DNA of 64,000 bases from Neomicrococcus aestuarii (GCF_014201135.1 NZ_JACHDR010000001.1:1240001-1304000), one strand, 5' to 3'; shown: positions 54,181 through 64,000, counted from the stretch's first letter. Numbers and translations are program-made. Notes: generated by a model from the sequence alone, not told the origin.

Positions 54181-57100
54181 GTGACTGAAACGTTCGCTTC
54201 ACAAGAGCACACCCCACGTCCCACGGATCGAGCTACCGTATCCCCGAGCTCGACCGACTTCCCTCGCGTGTCTGCGCCCCTTGAGGCGTTTGCTGATCAG
54301 GCGATAGAAACCGTACGCCGCTGGATCCGCGAAGCCGCCGAATATCCTTTGGATCCGGCAGCTCAGCAGCTCGCCAACGTTCTGCAGGACAGCTCCGGAC
54401 TGGACTTCACGGTGGGATTCGTTGACGGGGTGATCCGCCCCGAAGATCCACACGTGGCTGCCGCCAAACTGAGAACGCTCGCCGCGATGGCGCCGCAGTT
54501 CTTGCCGGGATACCTGAAAGCGGCCCTCTCACTGGGCGCCTCTGTGTCTCGCGTTGCCCCACGGGTGGTGGTGCCGGTGGCACAGCGAGCGCTGCGGGAA
54601 ATGGTGGGGCACCTCATCATTGACGCGTCCGAGGACAAACTGGGACGGGCCATCGCGCGCTTGCGCAGCGACGACGTGCGCTTGAACGTCAACCTCCTGG
54701 GAGAAGCGATCCTGGGCGAGCAAGAGGCCGAGCGCCGCCTCGCCGGAACCGCGAAGCTCTTGCACCGCCCGGACGTGGACTACGTGTCCATCAAGGTCTC
54801 CGCGACCGTGGCCCCGCACAACCACTGGGCCTTCGACGAGGCCGTGGAGCACATCACCAACAAGCTTTTCCCGCTCTATGTCCAGGCGGCTCTGGCGGCT
54901 CCTGCCCCGAAGTTCATCAATTTGGACATGGAGGAATACAAGGATCTGGAGCTCACGCTCGCGGTCTTCATGAGATTGCTGGACAAGCCCGAACTCACAC
55001 AGCTCTCCGCCGGAATCGTCTTGCAGGCCTACTTGCCAGACGCCCTGTCTGCGATGCAGCGCTTGCAGGAGTGGGCCTCGCGGCGCGTTGCCTCCGGTGG
55101 CGCGCCCATCAAGGTCCGCGTGGTCAAAGGCGCGAACCTGCCGATGGAGCGCGTGGACGCAGATCTGCACGGTTGGCCTCTCGCAACGTGGGGCACGAAG
55201 GCTGAAACCGACGCTTCTTACAAGGCGGTCCTCGACTACGCGTTGCACCCCGAACGCACCTCTGCGATCCGCATCGGTGTGGCCGGGCACAACCTGTTTG
55301 ATATTGCGCTCGCCTGGCACCTCGCACAGGCCCGCGGCGTGACAGACGGGATCGACGTTGAAATGCTCCTGGGCATGGCGTCCGGACAGGCACAGGCGGT
55401 CAAGAAGGATGTCGGCCGACTGCTGTTGTACACGCCGGTGGTTCACCCGGCCGAGTTTGACGTTGCCATCGCGTACCTGGTCCGTCGCTTGGAAGAAGGC
55501 GCGAGCCACGAAAACTTCATGTCCGCGGTCTTCGAATTGGATTCGAATGAGGAGTTGTTCGAACGCGAGAAAAGCCGCTTCTTGGCATCGCTCGGGATGG
55601 CTACTTCGCTCGGCGTGCCCGGCCCGCACCGCACGCAGGATCGTTCGGCTGAAGCGCTCACAGCCGATTCCCCGGACGACGACGCAGCTCACCCCCGCGA
55701 TATCAGTTTCCGAAATACTCCAGATACGGACCCGGACCTGCCGGGAAATCTGGCGTGGGGACGAAGGATCCTCGAACGCGCGAAGAACTCGGCGCTTGGA
55801 GCTGCGACCATCGCCGCGCACACCCTGACCACGCAGGCTCAGCTTGATCACGTCATGGAGACGGCTGCGAGCGCTAACACCGAGTGGCGTTCGCTCTCGG
55901 GCGCTCAACGCGGCGAGGTTCTTCGACGTGTGGGCGCGGAGTTGTCCGCTCGACGAGCCGAGTTGCTGGAGGTCATGGCGTCCGAAACCGGAAAGACGCT
56001 GGATCAAGGTGATCCCGAAGTGTCCGAGCTCATCGACTTCGCGAACTACTACGCCCAGCTGGCCGCTGAGCTGGATGAGGTGGACGGAGCCCGCTTCATC
56101 CCGGCGCACGTCACTGTAGTGACTCCCCCCTGGAATTTCCCCGTGGCTATCCCGGGCGGATCCACGCTGGCCGCACTGGCGGCCGGCTCCTCGGTGGTGC
56201 TCAAACCTGCCGGACCGGCTCAGCGGTGCGGCGCCGTCCTTGCCGAGGCGATCTGGGCCGCTCTCGAGGCAGGCGACATTTCCACGGACATTCTTCAACT
56301 GGTTCACGTGTCCGAGCACGAACTGGGCGAACACCTGATCACCCACAAGCTGACGGACCGAGTGATCCTCACAGGAAGCTTCGAGACTGCCCAGCTGTTC
56401 CGGTCGTTCCGCAAGGACCTGCCGCTGCTGGCCGAAACTTCGGGCAAGAACGCCATAATTGTCACGCCGTCCGCAGACCTTGATCTGGCCGTCAAAGACG
56501 TGGTGAATTCCGCGTTCGGGCATGCGGGACAAAAGTGCTCGGCCGCGTCCTTGGTGGTGCTCGTGAGCTCCGCCGCGACGTCGCGCCGCTTCCATCGCCA
56601 ACTCGTGGACGCCGTGAATTCCTTGACCGTTGGCTACCCAACGGACCCACGGACCCAGATGGGCCCGCTGATCGAAGAGCCGGGAGACAAGCTTCGGCGC
56701 GGACTGACGCAGCTTGGTCCCGGTGAGAACTGGGTGATCAAACCGTATCCGCTCGATGATTCTCGCAAGCTCTGGTCGCCGGGTGTGCGGGCGGGCGTTC
56801 AACGCGGTAGCGAGTATCACCTGACCGAGTACTTTGGCCCAGTGTTGGGCGTGATGACCGCGGCTTCGCTTGAAGAAGCGGTACAGATCGTGAATGAGAT
56901 TGACTATGGCCTGACCTCCGGACTTCATTCGTTGAATCGGGACGAAATCGCCTACTGGATGGAAAACGTTCACGCGGGAAACCTCTACGTCAACCGTGGG
57001 ATCACTGGGGCAATCGTGCAGCGCCAGCCCTTCGGAGGTTGGAAGAAATCAGCGATTGGCCCCGGCTCAAAGGCAGGTGGCCCGAATTATTTGGTGGGTC

Positions 57101-57774
57101 TTGGTTGGTGGGAGGACGCGTTCGTTGCGCTCCCTCTTGCGGGTTCACTGAGCGCTGCCGGCAGCAAGGTGTACGACGCCGCAACTCGCCTGGGTCTCTC
57201 AGCCTCCGAACATTCCTGGTTGCGTGAGGCGCTGGCCTCAGACGCCCACTGGTTTGGCCGCGAGTTCTCGCAAGCTAAGGACCGGTCTCATCTGCAGTTC
57301 GAGCGAAACATTCTTCGGTATCGGGATCATCCAGTCCTCATTCGGTTCGGTTCTGATGGCTCTCATGCGCATCTCTTGCGGGTGATGGCGGCCGCCGCCC
57401 AAGCCGGTGTCATCTCGACTCAAGGTAACCGCGTGACGGTAGCTGCGTCGTCGTCCTTGCCAAAAATTGTGGAGAACCTTGCGCAAGAACTGGGAATCTC
57501 CGTGATTGTGCGTGATTCAGGACAGTGGACTGCGCACTTGAAGGAGCTCGTTGGACAACGGAACTCGAGCGAAAGCATCCGGATTCGGCTGATCGGCGAG
57601 AGTGAGTCGACCGTCTACGAAGCCACAAACGGCGATCCCGAGGTGGCTATCTATGCGAATCCGGTGACGCGATCCGGACGAGTCGAGATGCTGCCCTTCC
57701 TCCAAGAGCAAGCCATCGCCATCACTGCGCATCGCTTCGGCACCCCAAATCACCTCACGGACGACGTGATCTAA
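54181..57774 (+). CDS. putA: Bifunctional proline dehydrogenase / glutamate semialdehyde dehydrogenase
   Basis: This 1197-residue enzyme oxidises proline to glutamate in two steps. The N-terminal FAD barrel (about 70-430) includes SIKVSATV, VRVVKGANLPMER and a late RIGVAGHNLFD. The dehydrogenase part (about 515-1010) has the catalytic Cys near 786 (GQKCSAAS) and Glu near 752 (AETSGKN). An extra C-terminal region of about 190 residues follows. No ribbon-helix-helix DNA-binding part is present. The GTG start follows CATACT by 6 nt, so the mRNA is probably leaderless. Confidence 0.93.
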   Translation: MTETFASQEHTPRPTDRATVSPSSTDFPRVSAPLEAFADQAIETVRRWIREAAEYPLDPAAQQLANVLQDSSGLDFTVGFVDGVIRPEDPHVAAAKLRTLAAMAPQFLPGYLKAALSLGASVSRVAPRVVVPVAQRALREMVGHLIIDASEDKLGRAIARLRSDDVRLNVNLLGEAILGEQEAERRLAGTAKLLHRPDVDYVSIKVSATVAPHNHWAFDEAVEHITNKLFPLYVQAALAAPAPKFINLDMEEYKDLELTLAVFMRLLDKPELTQLSAGIVLQAYLPDALSAMQRLQEWASRRVASGGAPIKVRVVKGANLPMERVDADLHGWPLATWGTKAETDASYKAVLDYALHPERTSAIRIGVAGHNLFDIALAWHLAQARGVTDGIDVEMLLGMASGQAQAVKKDVGRLLLYTPVVHPAEFDVAIAYLVRRLEEGASHENFMSAVFELDSNEELFEREKSRFLASLGMATSLGVPGPHRTQDRSAEALTADSPDDDAAHPRDISFRNTPDTDPDLPGNLAWGRRILERAKNSALGAATIAAHTLTTQAQLDHVMETAASANTEWRSLSGAQRGEVLRRVGAELSARRAELLEVMASETGKTLDQGDPEVSELIDFANYYAQLAAELDEVDGARFIPAHVTVVTPPWNFPVAIPGGSTLAALAAGSSVVLKPAGPAQRCGAVLAEAIWAALEAGDISTDILQLVHVSEHELGEHLITHKLTDRVILTGSFETAQLFRSFRKDLPLLAETSGKNAIIVTPSADLDLAVKDVVNSAFGHAGQKCSAASLVVLVSSAATSRRFHRQLVDAVNSLTVGYPTDPRTQMGPLIEEPGDKLRRGLTQLGPGENWVIKPYPLDDSRKLWSPGVRAGVQRGSEYHLTEYFGPVLGVMTAASLEEAVQIVNEIDYGLTSGLHSLNRDEIAYWMENVHAGNLYVNRGITGAIVQRQPFGGWKKSAIGPGSKAGGPNYLVGLGWWEDAFVALPLAGSLSAAGSKVYDAATRLGLSASEHSWLREALASDAHWFGREFSQAKDRSHLQFERNILRYRDHPVLIRFGSDGSHAHLLRVMAAAAQAGVISTQGNRVTVAASSSLPKIVENLAQELGISVIVRDSGQWTAHLKELVGQRNSSESIRIRLIGESESTVYEATNGDPEVAIYANPVTRSGRVEMLPFLQEQAIAITAHRFGTPNHLTDDVI

Positions 57775-57795
57775 CGGTCGACGCGCGGTCTCGAT

Positions 57796-57824
57796 TTGGG
57801 TTGATTTCCGCGCTCCGGTACAGT
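57796..57824 (+). promoter_or_regulatory. Promoter of tRNA-Ser
   Basis: TTGGGT (57796-57801), 17 nt, TACAGT (57819-57824), ending 11 nt before the mature tRNA. Confidence 0.55.
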
Positions 57825-57835
57825 GTTTGGGTACT

Positions 57836-57926
57836 GGTGACGTGTCCGAGCGGCCGAAGGTGCAACACTCGAAATGTTGTGTACGGTAACCCCGTACCGA
57901 GGGTTCAAATCCCTCCGTCACCGCCA
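57836..57926 (+). tRNA. tRNA-Ser(CGA)
   Basis: A 91-nt class II tRNA with acceptor stem GGTGACG/CGTCACC, discriminator G and encoded CCA. The anticodon loop CTCGAAA on stem CAACA/TGTTG gives anticodon CGA, reading UCG. The long variable arm (TACGG...CCGTA) is typical of serine. The T arm reads GGGTTCAAATCCC. Not interrupted by any element here. Confidence 0.97.
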
Positions 57927-57951
57927 AAATTTTGACCTTGCGTCAAAGATG

Positions 57952-57985
57952 AAGTGGACTTAGGAAGTTTTTCCTAAGTCCACTT
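57952..57985. terminator. Terminator after tRNA-Ser
   Basis: AAGTGGACTTAGGAA and its exact complement enclose GTTT and are followed by TTTG. The 15-bp stem is the strongest terminator in the window. Confidence 0.85.
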
Positions 57986-58033
57986 TTTGTTGTCCCTACT
58001 GCGCCCGGGATCCATCTGCGGCACAGTAGAGAC

Positions 58034-58945
58034 ATGCGCATGTACGGATTCACCCAATACGGTGGCCCAGAGGTCCAAGAGTTCCTTGACGTCCCGGACG
58101 TAGAGTCCCGGGAGAAGAGCGTTCTCATCAAGACGAAAGCGGTCGGCATCAACCCCGCGGACATCAAAGTTCGTTCCGGCCAGCGAACCGGATCGATTCC
58201 CGTGGACTTTCCGATGGCCATGTGCCGAGAAGCAGCCGGCGTGGTCATTGCCGCTGATCCAGCCTCTGGACTCGTGCCTGGCGACAAAGTGTTTGGTGCA
58301 ACGGCCACCGGCACCGGAGCGCTCGCCGAAAAGGTCCTGCTCAACGCTGCCCAGACCGCAAAGATCCCCGATGGCGTGAGCTTCGAACAAGCTGCTTGCA
58401 TTCCGGTGGCCATCGGCACCGCGTGGGATGCCCTTCAAGAATTGCAGTTAGAACCAGGCCAAACCCTCTTGGTGCTCGGAGCGGGAGGCGGCGTGGGGTC
58501 GCACGCCCTGCAGCTCGCGAAGCACCTGGGCGTTCGCGTCATCGGGGTCGCGAGCCACGCCAAGAAGGTACTCGTGGAAAGCTACGGAGCCCAGCACCTC
58601 GACTCAGCACAGTTCCAAGACGTCGGCGTCAACGAAGAAACAGAAGTAGATGCAGTGCTGGACTGCGTGGGCGGAGAGACCCTGCGGCTGGGCGCCGCGC
58701 TCGTCGCTGACAAGGCCAAGATTCGAAGCGTCGCGGCCGCCGAATTAGCCAAAGAACTTGGCGGGAGCGGTGTCACGCGTCGTCGTACTACCAACGTTTT
58801 TGCGGAGGTTGCCGAGCTGATCCGCTCAGGAGCGGTGGCACCCAACGTGAGCGGCGTCGTCGTCTTTGAAAAAGCCGCCTCCGCTGTTGCGGAACTGGAA
58901 AGCGGTCACGCGCTCGGCAAAACCGTGGTGGTCTTCGCCGACTGA
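58034..58945 (+). CDS. Quinone-oxidoreductase-like MDR protein
   Basis: This 303-residue medium-chain dehydrogenase/reductase lacks the structural zinc Cys cluster and fits the NADPH:quinone reductase branch. The N-terminal part has the GINPADIKVRSG segment and the Rossmann part the nucleotide motif LGAGGGVGSHALQLA (about 155-169). Substrate is unknown; aldehyde, enone or quinone reduction is typical. CACAGT lies 6 nt before the ATG. Its last 40 nt overlap the convergent PAP2 gene. Confidence 0.82.
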   Translation: MRMYGFTQYGGPEVQEFLDVPDVESREKSVLIKTKAVGINPADIKVRSGQRTGSIPVDFPMAMCREAAGVVIAADPASGLVPGDKVFGATATGTGALAEKVLLNAAQTAKIPDGVSFEQAACIPVAIGTAWDALQELQLEPGQTLLVLGAGGGVGSHALQLAKHLGVRVIGVASHAKKVLVESYGAQHLDSAQFQDVGVNEETEVDAVLDCVGGETLRLGAALVADKAKIRSVAAAELAKELGGSGVTRRRTTNVFAEVAELIRSGAVAPNVSGVVVFEKAASAVAELESGHALGKTVVVFAD

Positions 58946-59679
58946 ATGCGCACCTTGCGGATCGAATGGAAGACTCGGTGCGCAAGAATTACGATGCCCG
59001 CCCACGCGAACCCCAGCGCGAACGCGGCCAGCACATCCGTGAGCCAGTGATGGCCCAAGAAAACGCGGCTCAGACCCATGGCCACCACAAAAAGGGCGCA
59101 CGCCAGAATCACCAGCACCCGGGTGACATTCCATTTGACTTCAAGGCACACCAAATACGCAATGATCGTCATGATGGCGGTCGCATTGAGGGTGTGCCCA
59201 GACGGGAACGACGGCGAAGTTTCATACGGCGGAACCGCGAGCTCAATGGCGGGACGCGCGCGATCAAAGGTTTGCTTGCCGACGATCGTCATGGCCACGG
59301 AGCCGGCCGCCACCGAGGCTAACAGGATGAACGGGCGCCACGAGCGCGTCTTCCACGTGAGCACCGAAAACACCACGAGGGCCAGAATCGGCATGCCCAC
59401 TTGTCCACCAATGTTGGTGAAATTCGTGACCAGCTGGTCAAGCGTCTCCGACCGATGCGCGATCATCCACTGCAAGACGGGCTGATCGAAGGCGGCAGCG
59501 CCGTCGTGCTCCCCGATGCTCTCGTAAATTTCCGCAGCAACCTTGGTGAGTCCCACCACCACAATTCCGCCCACAATGATCGTGAGCCACATTGCGGTGT
59601 AGGGGCCCAGCCACGTCGCGACCCGCTCACTCGCGCGGCGGATCAGCGATGTGGAGGGAGCTGAAGAATTTTGGTGCAT
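58906..59679 (-). CDS. PAP2-family membrane phosphatase
   Basis: This 257-residue integral membrane enzyme removes phosphate from lipid phosphates such as undecaprenyl or phosphatidyl compounds. All three family motifs are present: KQTFDRARP, PSFPSGHTLN and SRVFLGHHWLTDV. Five to six membrane segments are visible. I chose the ATG at 59679 because TACAGT ends 6 nt upstream; an upstream extension has no promoter or ribosome site. Overlap with the MDR gene end is 40 nt. Confidence 0.87.
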   Translation of the reverse strand: MHQNSSAPSTSLIRRASERVATWLGPYTAMWLTIIVGGIVVVGLTKVAAEIYESIGEHDGAAAFDQPVLQWMIAHRSETLDQLVTNFTNIGGQVGMPILALVVFSVLTWKTRSWRPFILLASVAAGSVAMTIVGKQTFDRARPAIELAVPPYETSPSFPSGHTLNATAIMTIIAYLVCLEVKWNVTRVLVILACALFVVAMGLSRVFLGHHWLTDVLAAFALGFAWAGIVILAHRVFHSIRKVRIQSAKTTTVLPSA

Positions 59680-59787
59680 CAGAGCACTGTAAGCAGGATC
59701 AACTCGGATACACCGTAAGCTTGCGCCGCGCCGCACCAATCTGCGGCCAAACAATAGGCATCTCCGGCTCAGTGAAAGAATGGACGC

Positions 59788-60246
59788 ATGTCTCTTCGCG
59801 TCCTGGCCATCGGAAAAAAGCACGAGTCCTGGGTGGATGAGGGCATCGCGCGCTATGAAAAGCGTATGAAGAAGCCGTTCGATCTATCCTGGCAGCTGCT
59901 TCCGCACTCCGCGCGAGAATCCGACGCCGCACGAACCGAGGAATCCGAACGAATCCTTGCGAAAGTCAGCCCCCAGGACTTTGTGATCCTGCTAGACGAG
60001 CGCGGCAAGAACATTGACTCCCCCACGCTGGCACGCACTCTTACCGGCGCCTTCGACGCCGCCAAGCCTGTCACCTTAATCATTGGCGGAGCGTACGGCG
60101 TGGACGCGAGCGTGCATTCGCGCGCGAACTTCGTCTGGAGCCTGTCCAAGCTGGTGTTCCCGCACCAGCTGGTCCGCCTCATCCTCGCCGAGCAGCTCTA
60201 CCGCGCGCAGGAAATTGCCGGCGGTCGCCCTTATCACCACGAATAA
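59788..60246 (+). CDS. rlmH: 23S rRNA pseudouridine(1915) methyltransferase
   Basis: This 152-residue SPOUT enzyme methylates the pseudouridine at position 1915 in helix 69 of 23S rRNA. The conserved LDERGK, the knot glycines IGGAYGVD and the C-terminal HQLVRLILAEQLYRA and GRPYHHE are intact. Length is normal. AAGAAT lies 6 nt before the ATG, which suggests a leaderless mRNA. Confidence 0.95.
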   Translation: MSLRVLAIGKKHESWVDEGIARYEKRMKKPFDLSWQLLPHSARESDAARTEESERILAKVSPQDFVILLDERGKNIDSPTLARTLTGAFDAAKPVTLIIGGAYGVDASVHSRANFVWSLSKLVFPHQLVRLILAEQLYRAQEIAGGRPYHHE

Positions 60247-60347
60247 TCCGCACTTCCGCACACCGCCACGAGTGATTCTGCACCTCAAGCCGGCGGCTCA
60301 CTGGAACATGTGTTCTATGTGTCCGCGGGGCGTCGTAGGCTAATCAC

Positions 60348-63300
60348 ATGAGCACGCGAGATAACACCACTCCCCCAATCCCGGAGGTCATGGGGAAATT
60401 CTCACGCGCCACAAAAGAGTGGTTTGAGGGTGCCTTCGCGGACCCCACCCCTGCGCAGCTGGGCGCGTGGGATGCCATTTCTCGCCGCGAGAACGCGCTG
60501 GTCATCGCGCCAACCGGCTCCGGCAAAACGCTCGCGGCGTTCTTGTGGACACTGGATTCGTTCATCAAGGACGCAGCGGAGAATCCTGCGCCACAGCTCC
60601 CGCTCGAGCTGACGGAACCGAGCGCCCTCACGGAGGCGAAAGCCAAGCAAAAGTCCTCCACCAAAGTCCTCTACATCTCCCCCCTCAAAGCGCTGGGCGT
60701 GGACGTGGAGCGCAACCTGCGCGCCCCGCTCATCGGCATCACGCAGACCGCCCGCCGCCTCAACATTGCCGTCCCGGATATCACCGTGGGGGTGCGTTCG
60801 GGAGACACTCCCACGAACGAGCGCCGGCGGCTCCAGACCAATCCGCCAAACATCCTGATCACCACGCCCGAGTCTTTGTACTTGATGCTGACCAGCCGCG
60901 CCCGCGAAACCCTCGCGAACGTCCACACCGTCATCATTGACGAAGTGCACGCCGTGGCAGGAACAAAGCGTGGAGCTCACCTCGCGGTGACCCTCGAGCG
61001 ACTCGACGCGCTGTTGAAGGCGCCAGCCCAGCGCATCGGCCTGTCCGCCACCGTGGAACCCCGCACCGAAGTGGCCCGCTTCTTGGGTGGCAGCCGGCCA
61101 GTGACCATCGTGGCGCCGCCTAGCCGCAAAACGTGGGACCTGAAAGTCACGGTTCCTGTTGAGGACATGACTGATCTGCCAGCGGCCGCAGCCGCGCATG
61201 ACCTAGGTCCGGCGTCTGGACTGCAACCGCAAGCCAGCATTTGGCCGCACGTTGAAGAGCAGATCGTTGACCTCATCGAAGCCAACCGATCCACCATTGT
61301 CTTCGCGAACTCGCGACGCCTCGCGGAGCGCCTCACGGGCAGGCTCAACGAGATCCACGAGTCCCGCCTGAGCGGGGATGACGTATGGAATCCGTTTGCG
61401 CCGGGCGGGGTTGGATCCACCGCGGCGGAGATGATCGGCGGAGCTAGCAACACCTCAGCAACCGCTACCCGCAACGCCCCCACCAGAGCTCCAGCCGAAA
61501 TGATGGCGCAAGCCGGAGCCACCGCCGCTATCGCGAGCCAGGACCCTGAAAACGGGATCGAACAGCTCGCTCGCGCTCACCACGGATCGGTCTCCAAGGA
61601 ACAGCGCGCCCAGATTGAAGATGATCTGAAATCCGGCCGTCTCCGTTGTGTTGTAGCCACTAGCAGCCTGGAACTCGGTATCGACATGGGCCTCGTGGAC
61701 CTCGTGATTCAAGTGGAAGCGCCCACCTCTGTGGCTTCGGGCCTGCAACGCGTGGGCCGCGCGGGCCACCAAGTGGGCGAAGTGTCCAAGGGCGTGTTCT
61801 TTCCCAAGCACCGCGGGGACCTCGTCAACACCACCGTGACCGTGGAGCGCATGCTCGGCGGCAAGATTGAGGCCCTGAAAATTCCCGCCAACCCGTTGGA
61901 CATTCTGGCGCAACAGACAGTTGCTGCGAGCGCACTGGGCACGGTTGATGTTGAAGAGTGGTTCGACATCGTCCGCGGCTCCGCCCCCTTCGCCAACCTT
62001 CCGCGTAGCGCTTTCGACGCCACCTTGGATCTGCTCTCCGGCAAATACCCCAGCGACGAATTCGCTGAGCTGCGCCCGCGCATCGTGTGGGATCGCGACG
62101 GCGGCACCTTCGAAGGCCGCCCCGGCGCGCAACGCCTCGCCGTCACGAGCGGCGGCACCATCCCGGACCGCGGCCTCTTCGGCGTCTTCCTCGCCGGCAG
62201 CGAGGACGCGGGCACCGGCGGACGCCGCGTGGGTGAACTCGATGAAGAGATGGTCTACGAATCGCGGGTGGGAGATGTCTTCGCGCTCGGCGCAACGAGC
62301 TGGAAGATCGAGGACATCACCTTTGACCGCGTCCTGGTCAGCCCGGCCTTCGGACAGCCCGGCAAGCTCCCGTTCTGGAAGGGCGATTCGTTGGGGCGCC
62401 CGTACGAACTGGGCGTGGCCTTGGGCCAGTTCCAGCGCGAGTTGGTGCAGTTATCAGAGGACGACGCCGCAGCTCGGCTCGCAGAGGTGGGCTTGGATGA
62501 GTGGGCCACCGGAAATTTGACGCGCTACCTTGCGGATCAGGTGGAAGCCACCACGGCGATTCCCAGCGATAAGACCTTGATTGTCGAACGTTTCCAGGAC
62601 GAGCTCGGTGACTGGCGTTTAGTCCTGCATTCCCCGTTTGGCATGTCCGTTCATGCGCCGTGGGCACTTGCGGTGGGCGCGCGTCTGCATCAGCGCTACG
62701 GTCTTGACGGTTCGGCGATGGCCGCCGATGACGGCATTGTGCTACGCGTTCCCATGATGGACGACGAACCTCCCGGAGCGGAATTATTCTTCTTCGACTC
62801 GGATGAGCTCGAGCAAATCGTCACCGCCGAAGTGGGCGGGTCCGCCTTGTTCGCTTCACGGTTCCGTGAATGCGCGGCTCGCGCGTTGCTGCTACCGCGC
62901 CAGAACCCCGCGAAGCGTCAGCCGCTCTGGCAACAACGACAGCGTTCGGCGCAGCTCTTGGATGTTGCCAAGAAGTACCCGAGCTTCCCGATCATCCTCG
63001 AGACCGTCCGCGAATGCTTGCAGGATGTCTACGATCTCCCTGCTCTGCGGCATGTGGTGGCAAACATCGAGAATCGCAAGATCCGCGTCATCGAAAGCCA
63101 GACCCAGCAACCTTCGCCATTCGCGCAGTCGCTCTTGTTCGGTTACGTGGCGCAGTTCTTGTACGAGGGCGATTCGCCGCTCGCCGAACGTCGTGCCGCC
63201 GCACTGTCTCTGGACCCGGGACTCCTCAATGACCTGCTGGGCAGGGCCGAACTCCGCGAACTTCTCGATGCCGGAGTCATTCTCCAGACCGAACGCGAAC

Positions 63301-64000
63301 TCCAGCGCCTCACCCCGGACCGCAAGCTCAAGGGAATTGAAGGCATCGCGGATCTTCTCCGTCTCTTGGGACCGCTCTCCGCAACGGAAATCGCCGAACG
63401 CATCGACTGGCAAGCAACCAGTGGTGAACCTGCAATCGACGGTGAAGGCCCAGCACCAGACGATTCTCTCCTTGCCTCGAAATTCGTCTACGAGGCGCAA
63501 GAACTCGCCACCGAGCTGGTGCGCGCCAACCGCGCAATGGCCGTCCGCATTGGAGGACGGGACGTCTTCGCGGCCATCGAAGATGCCAGCCGCTTGCGCG
63601 ATGCACTCGGCGTCCCATTACCCATCGGTGTCCCGCTAGCGTTTGTGGAGCCGGTCGCCGATCCACTCGGTGACATGGTGGGTCGCTACGCGAGGACCCA
63701 CGGCCCTTTCACAGCCACCGAAGCATCCCATCACTTGGGATTGGGCGTCGCAGTGGTCAATCAAACTCTGCGTAAACTCTTGGCCGAGGGTCGCCTCGCC
63801 GAAGGCGAATTCCGGCCCCACGGGACCAGTGGCACCGCAACGGTGCTCGGCGACACCGAGCTCTCTGCAGAAGATGCCAACAGCACTTCCAGTAGCTTTC
63901 CTTCCAACAGCACCGAGTGGTGCGATTCCGAAGTCCTGCGACGCATTCGGCGTCGTTCTCTCGCGGCGCTCCGCGCCGAAGTGGAACCGGTGGACCCGGC
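60348..64000 (+). CDS. lhr: Lhr-family ATP-dependent helicase (cut by window edge)
   Basis: At least 1217 residues are encoded before the right edge, and no stop is reached. Walker A APTGSGKT is at residues 54-61 and the DEVH box at about 198-201; SATVEPR, VVATSSLELGIDMG and GLQRVGRAGH give the remaining superfamily 2 motifs. The size and the long C-terminal part match Lhr, a DNA repair helicase of mycobacteria and relatives. An Ala-rich insert (about 350-395) separates motifs in the second domain. TAGGCT ends 6 nt before the ATG. Confidence 0.93.
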   Translation, partial: MSTRDNTTPPIPEVMGKFSRATKEWFEGAFADPTPAQLGAWDAISRRENALVIAPTGSGKTLAAFLWTLDSFIKDAAENPAPQLPLELTEPSALTEAKAKQKSSTKVLYISPLKALGVDVERNLRAPLIGITQTARRLNIAVPDITVGVRSGDTPTNERRRLQTNPPNILITTPESLYLMLTSRARETLANVHTVIIDEVHAVAGTKRGAHLAVTLERLDALLKAPAQRIGLSATVEPRTEVARFLGGSRPVTIVAPPSRKTWDLKVTVPVEDMTDLPAAAAAHDLGPASGLQPQASIWPHVEEQIVDLIEANRSTIVFANSRRLAERLTGRLNEIHESRLSGDDVWNPFAPGGVGSTAAEMIGGASNTSATATRNAPTRAPAEMMAQAGATAAIASQDPENGIEQLARAHHGSVSKEQRAQIEDDLKSGRLRCVVATSSLELGIDMGLVDLVIQVEAPTSVASGLQRVGRAGHQVGEVSKGVFFPKHRGDLVNTTVTVERMLGGKIEALKIPANPLDILAQQTVAASALGTVDVEEWFDIVRGSAPFANLPRSAFDATLDLLSGKYPSDEFAELRPRIVWDRDGGTFEGRPGAQRLAVTSGGTIPDRGLFGVFLAGSEDAGTGGRRVGELDEEMVYESRVGDVFALGATSWKIEDITFDRVLVSPAFGQPGKLPFWKGDSLGRPYELGVALGQFQRELVQLSEDDAAARLAEVGLDEWATGNLTRYLADQVEATTAIPSDKTLIVERFQDELGDWRLVLHSPFGMSVHAPWALAVGARLHQRYGLDGSAMAADDGIVLRVPMMDDEPPGAELFFFDSDELEQIVTAEVGGSALFASRFRECAARALLLPRQNPAKRQPLWQQRQRSAQLLDVAKKYPSFPIILETVRECLQDVYDLPALRHVVANIENRKIRVIESQTQQPSPFAQSLLFGYVAQFLYEGDSPLAERRAAALSLDPGLLNDLLGRAELRELLDAGVILQTERELQRLTPDRKLKGIEGIADLLRLLGPLSATEIAERIDWQATSGEPAIDGEGPAPDDSLLASKFVYEAQELATELVRANRAMAVRIGGRDVFAAIEDASRLRDALGVPLPIGVPLAFVEPVADPLGDMVGRYARTHGPFTATEASHHLGLGVAVVNQTLRKLLAEGRLAEGEFRPHGTSGTATVLGDTELSAEDANSTSSSFPSNSTEWCDSEVLRRIRRRSLAALRAEVEPVDP

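Noticed and set aside
54529-56973. Open frame of about 800 codons on the minus strand
   Set aside because: It lies wholly antisense to putA, lacks a family match, and reflects the codon bias of high-GC DNA.

Overview
This window comes from a high-GC Gram-positive bacterium, most likely a member of the Micrococcales (a Micrococcaceae-like genome). The grounds are actinobacterial gene families (SCO6880-type and DUF6112-type conjugation proteins, a DUF2637/SpdB protein, a bifunctional primase-polymerase, a fused PutA), a tRNA-Ser(CGA), and chromosomal genes whose start codon sits 6-7 nt after a -10 hexamer, the signature of leaderless mRNAs. The species cannot be named from the sequence alone.

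Region 1 (1 to about 43.9 kb) is an integrative conjugative element or integrated conjugative plasmid that enters from the left edge. Its minus-strand backbone holds a VirB4-like ATPase, a SCO6880-type partner, a TrbL/VirB6 channel, two small DUF6112 membrane proteins, an M23 cell-wall hydrolase, a single-pass membrane protein, a ParB-like protein, hypotheticals, a DUF2637 membrane protein and a primase-polymerase (50-16149). A MobF relaxase-helicase (29384-32899) faces a large LAxTG-anchored surface adhesin (33055-36090). Neither a coupling protein nor an integrase is visible. A short box reading CGYACCTG in gene orientation recurs 31-83 nt upstream of a dozen backbone genes.

Cargo is interspersed. 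There is a lone 471-aa gene (1705-3120). A cmx chloramphenicol exporter lies in a Tn5564-like unit with a decayed IS481-family transposase (16281-18716). An orphan DNA methyltransferase follows. A three-gene HTH/helical-protein cluster spans 20339-23019. A drug-resistance block (23110-29036) carries an AraC regulator, a DHA2 exporter behind a leader-peptide attenuator, a DHA3 exporter and an ABC-F protein. A three-gene set (37146-41890) of winged-helix protein, Rad50-like zinc-hook ATPase and PD-(D/E)XK nuclease has the make-up of an anti-phage or anti-plasmid system and is my best candidate for an undescribed system. An IS481-family element (about 42656-43932) closes the region.

Region 2 (44.4-64 kb) looks like chromosome: a TetR regulator, a large RND pump with a divergent MarR regulator, a SixA-type phosphatase, a winged-helix regulator, a response regulator and sensor kinase pair, upp, tadA, a bifunctional putA, tRNA-Ser(CGA), a quinone-oxidoreductase-like MDR protein, a PAP2 phosphatase, rlmH, and an Lhr-family helicase cut by the right edge. 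The RND-marR segment is bracketed by an exact 21-bp direct repeat.
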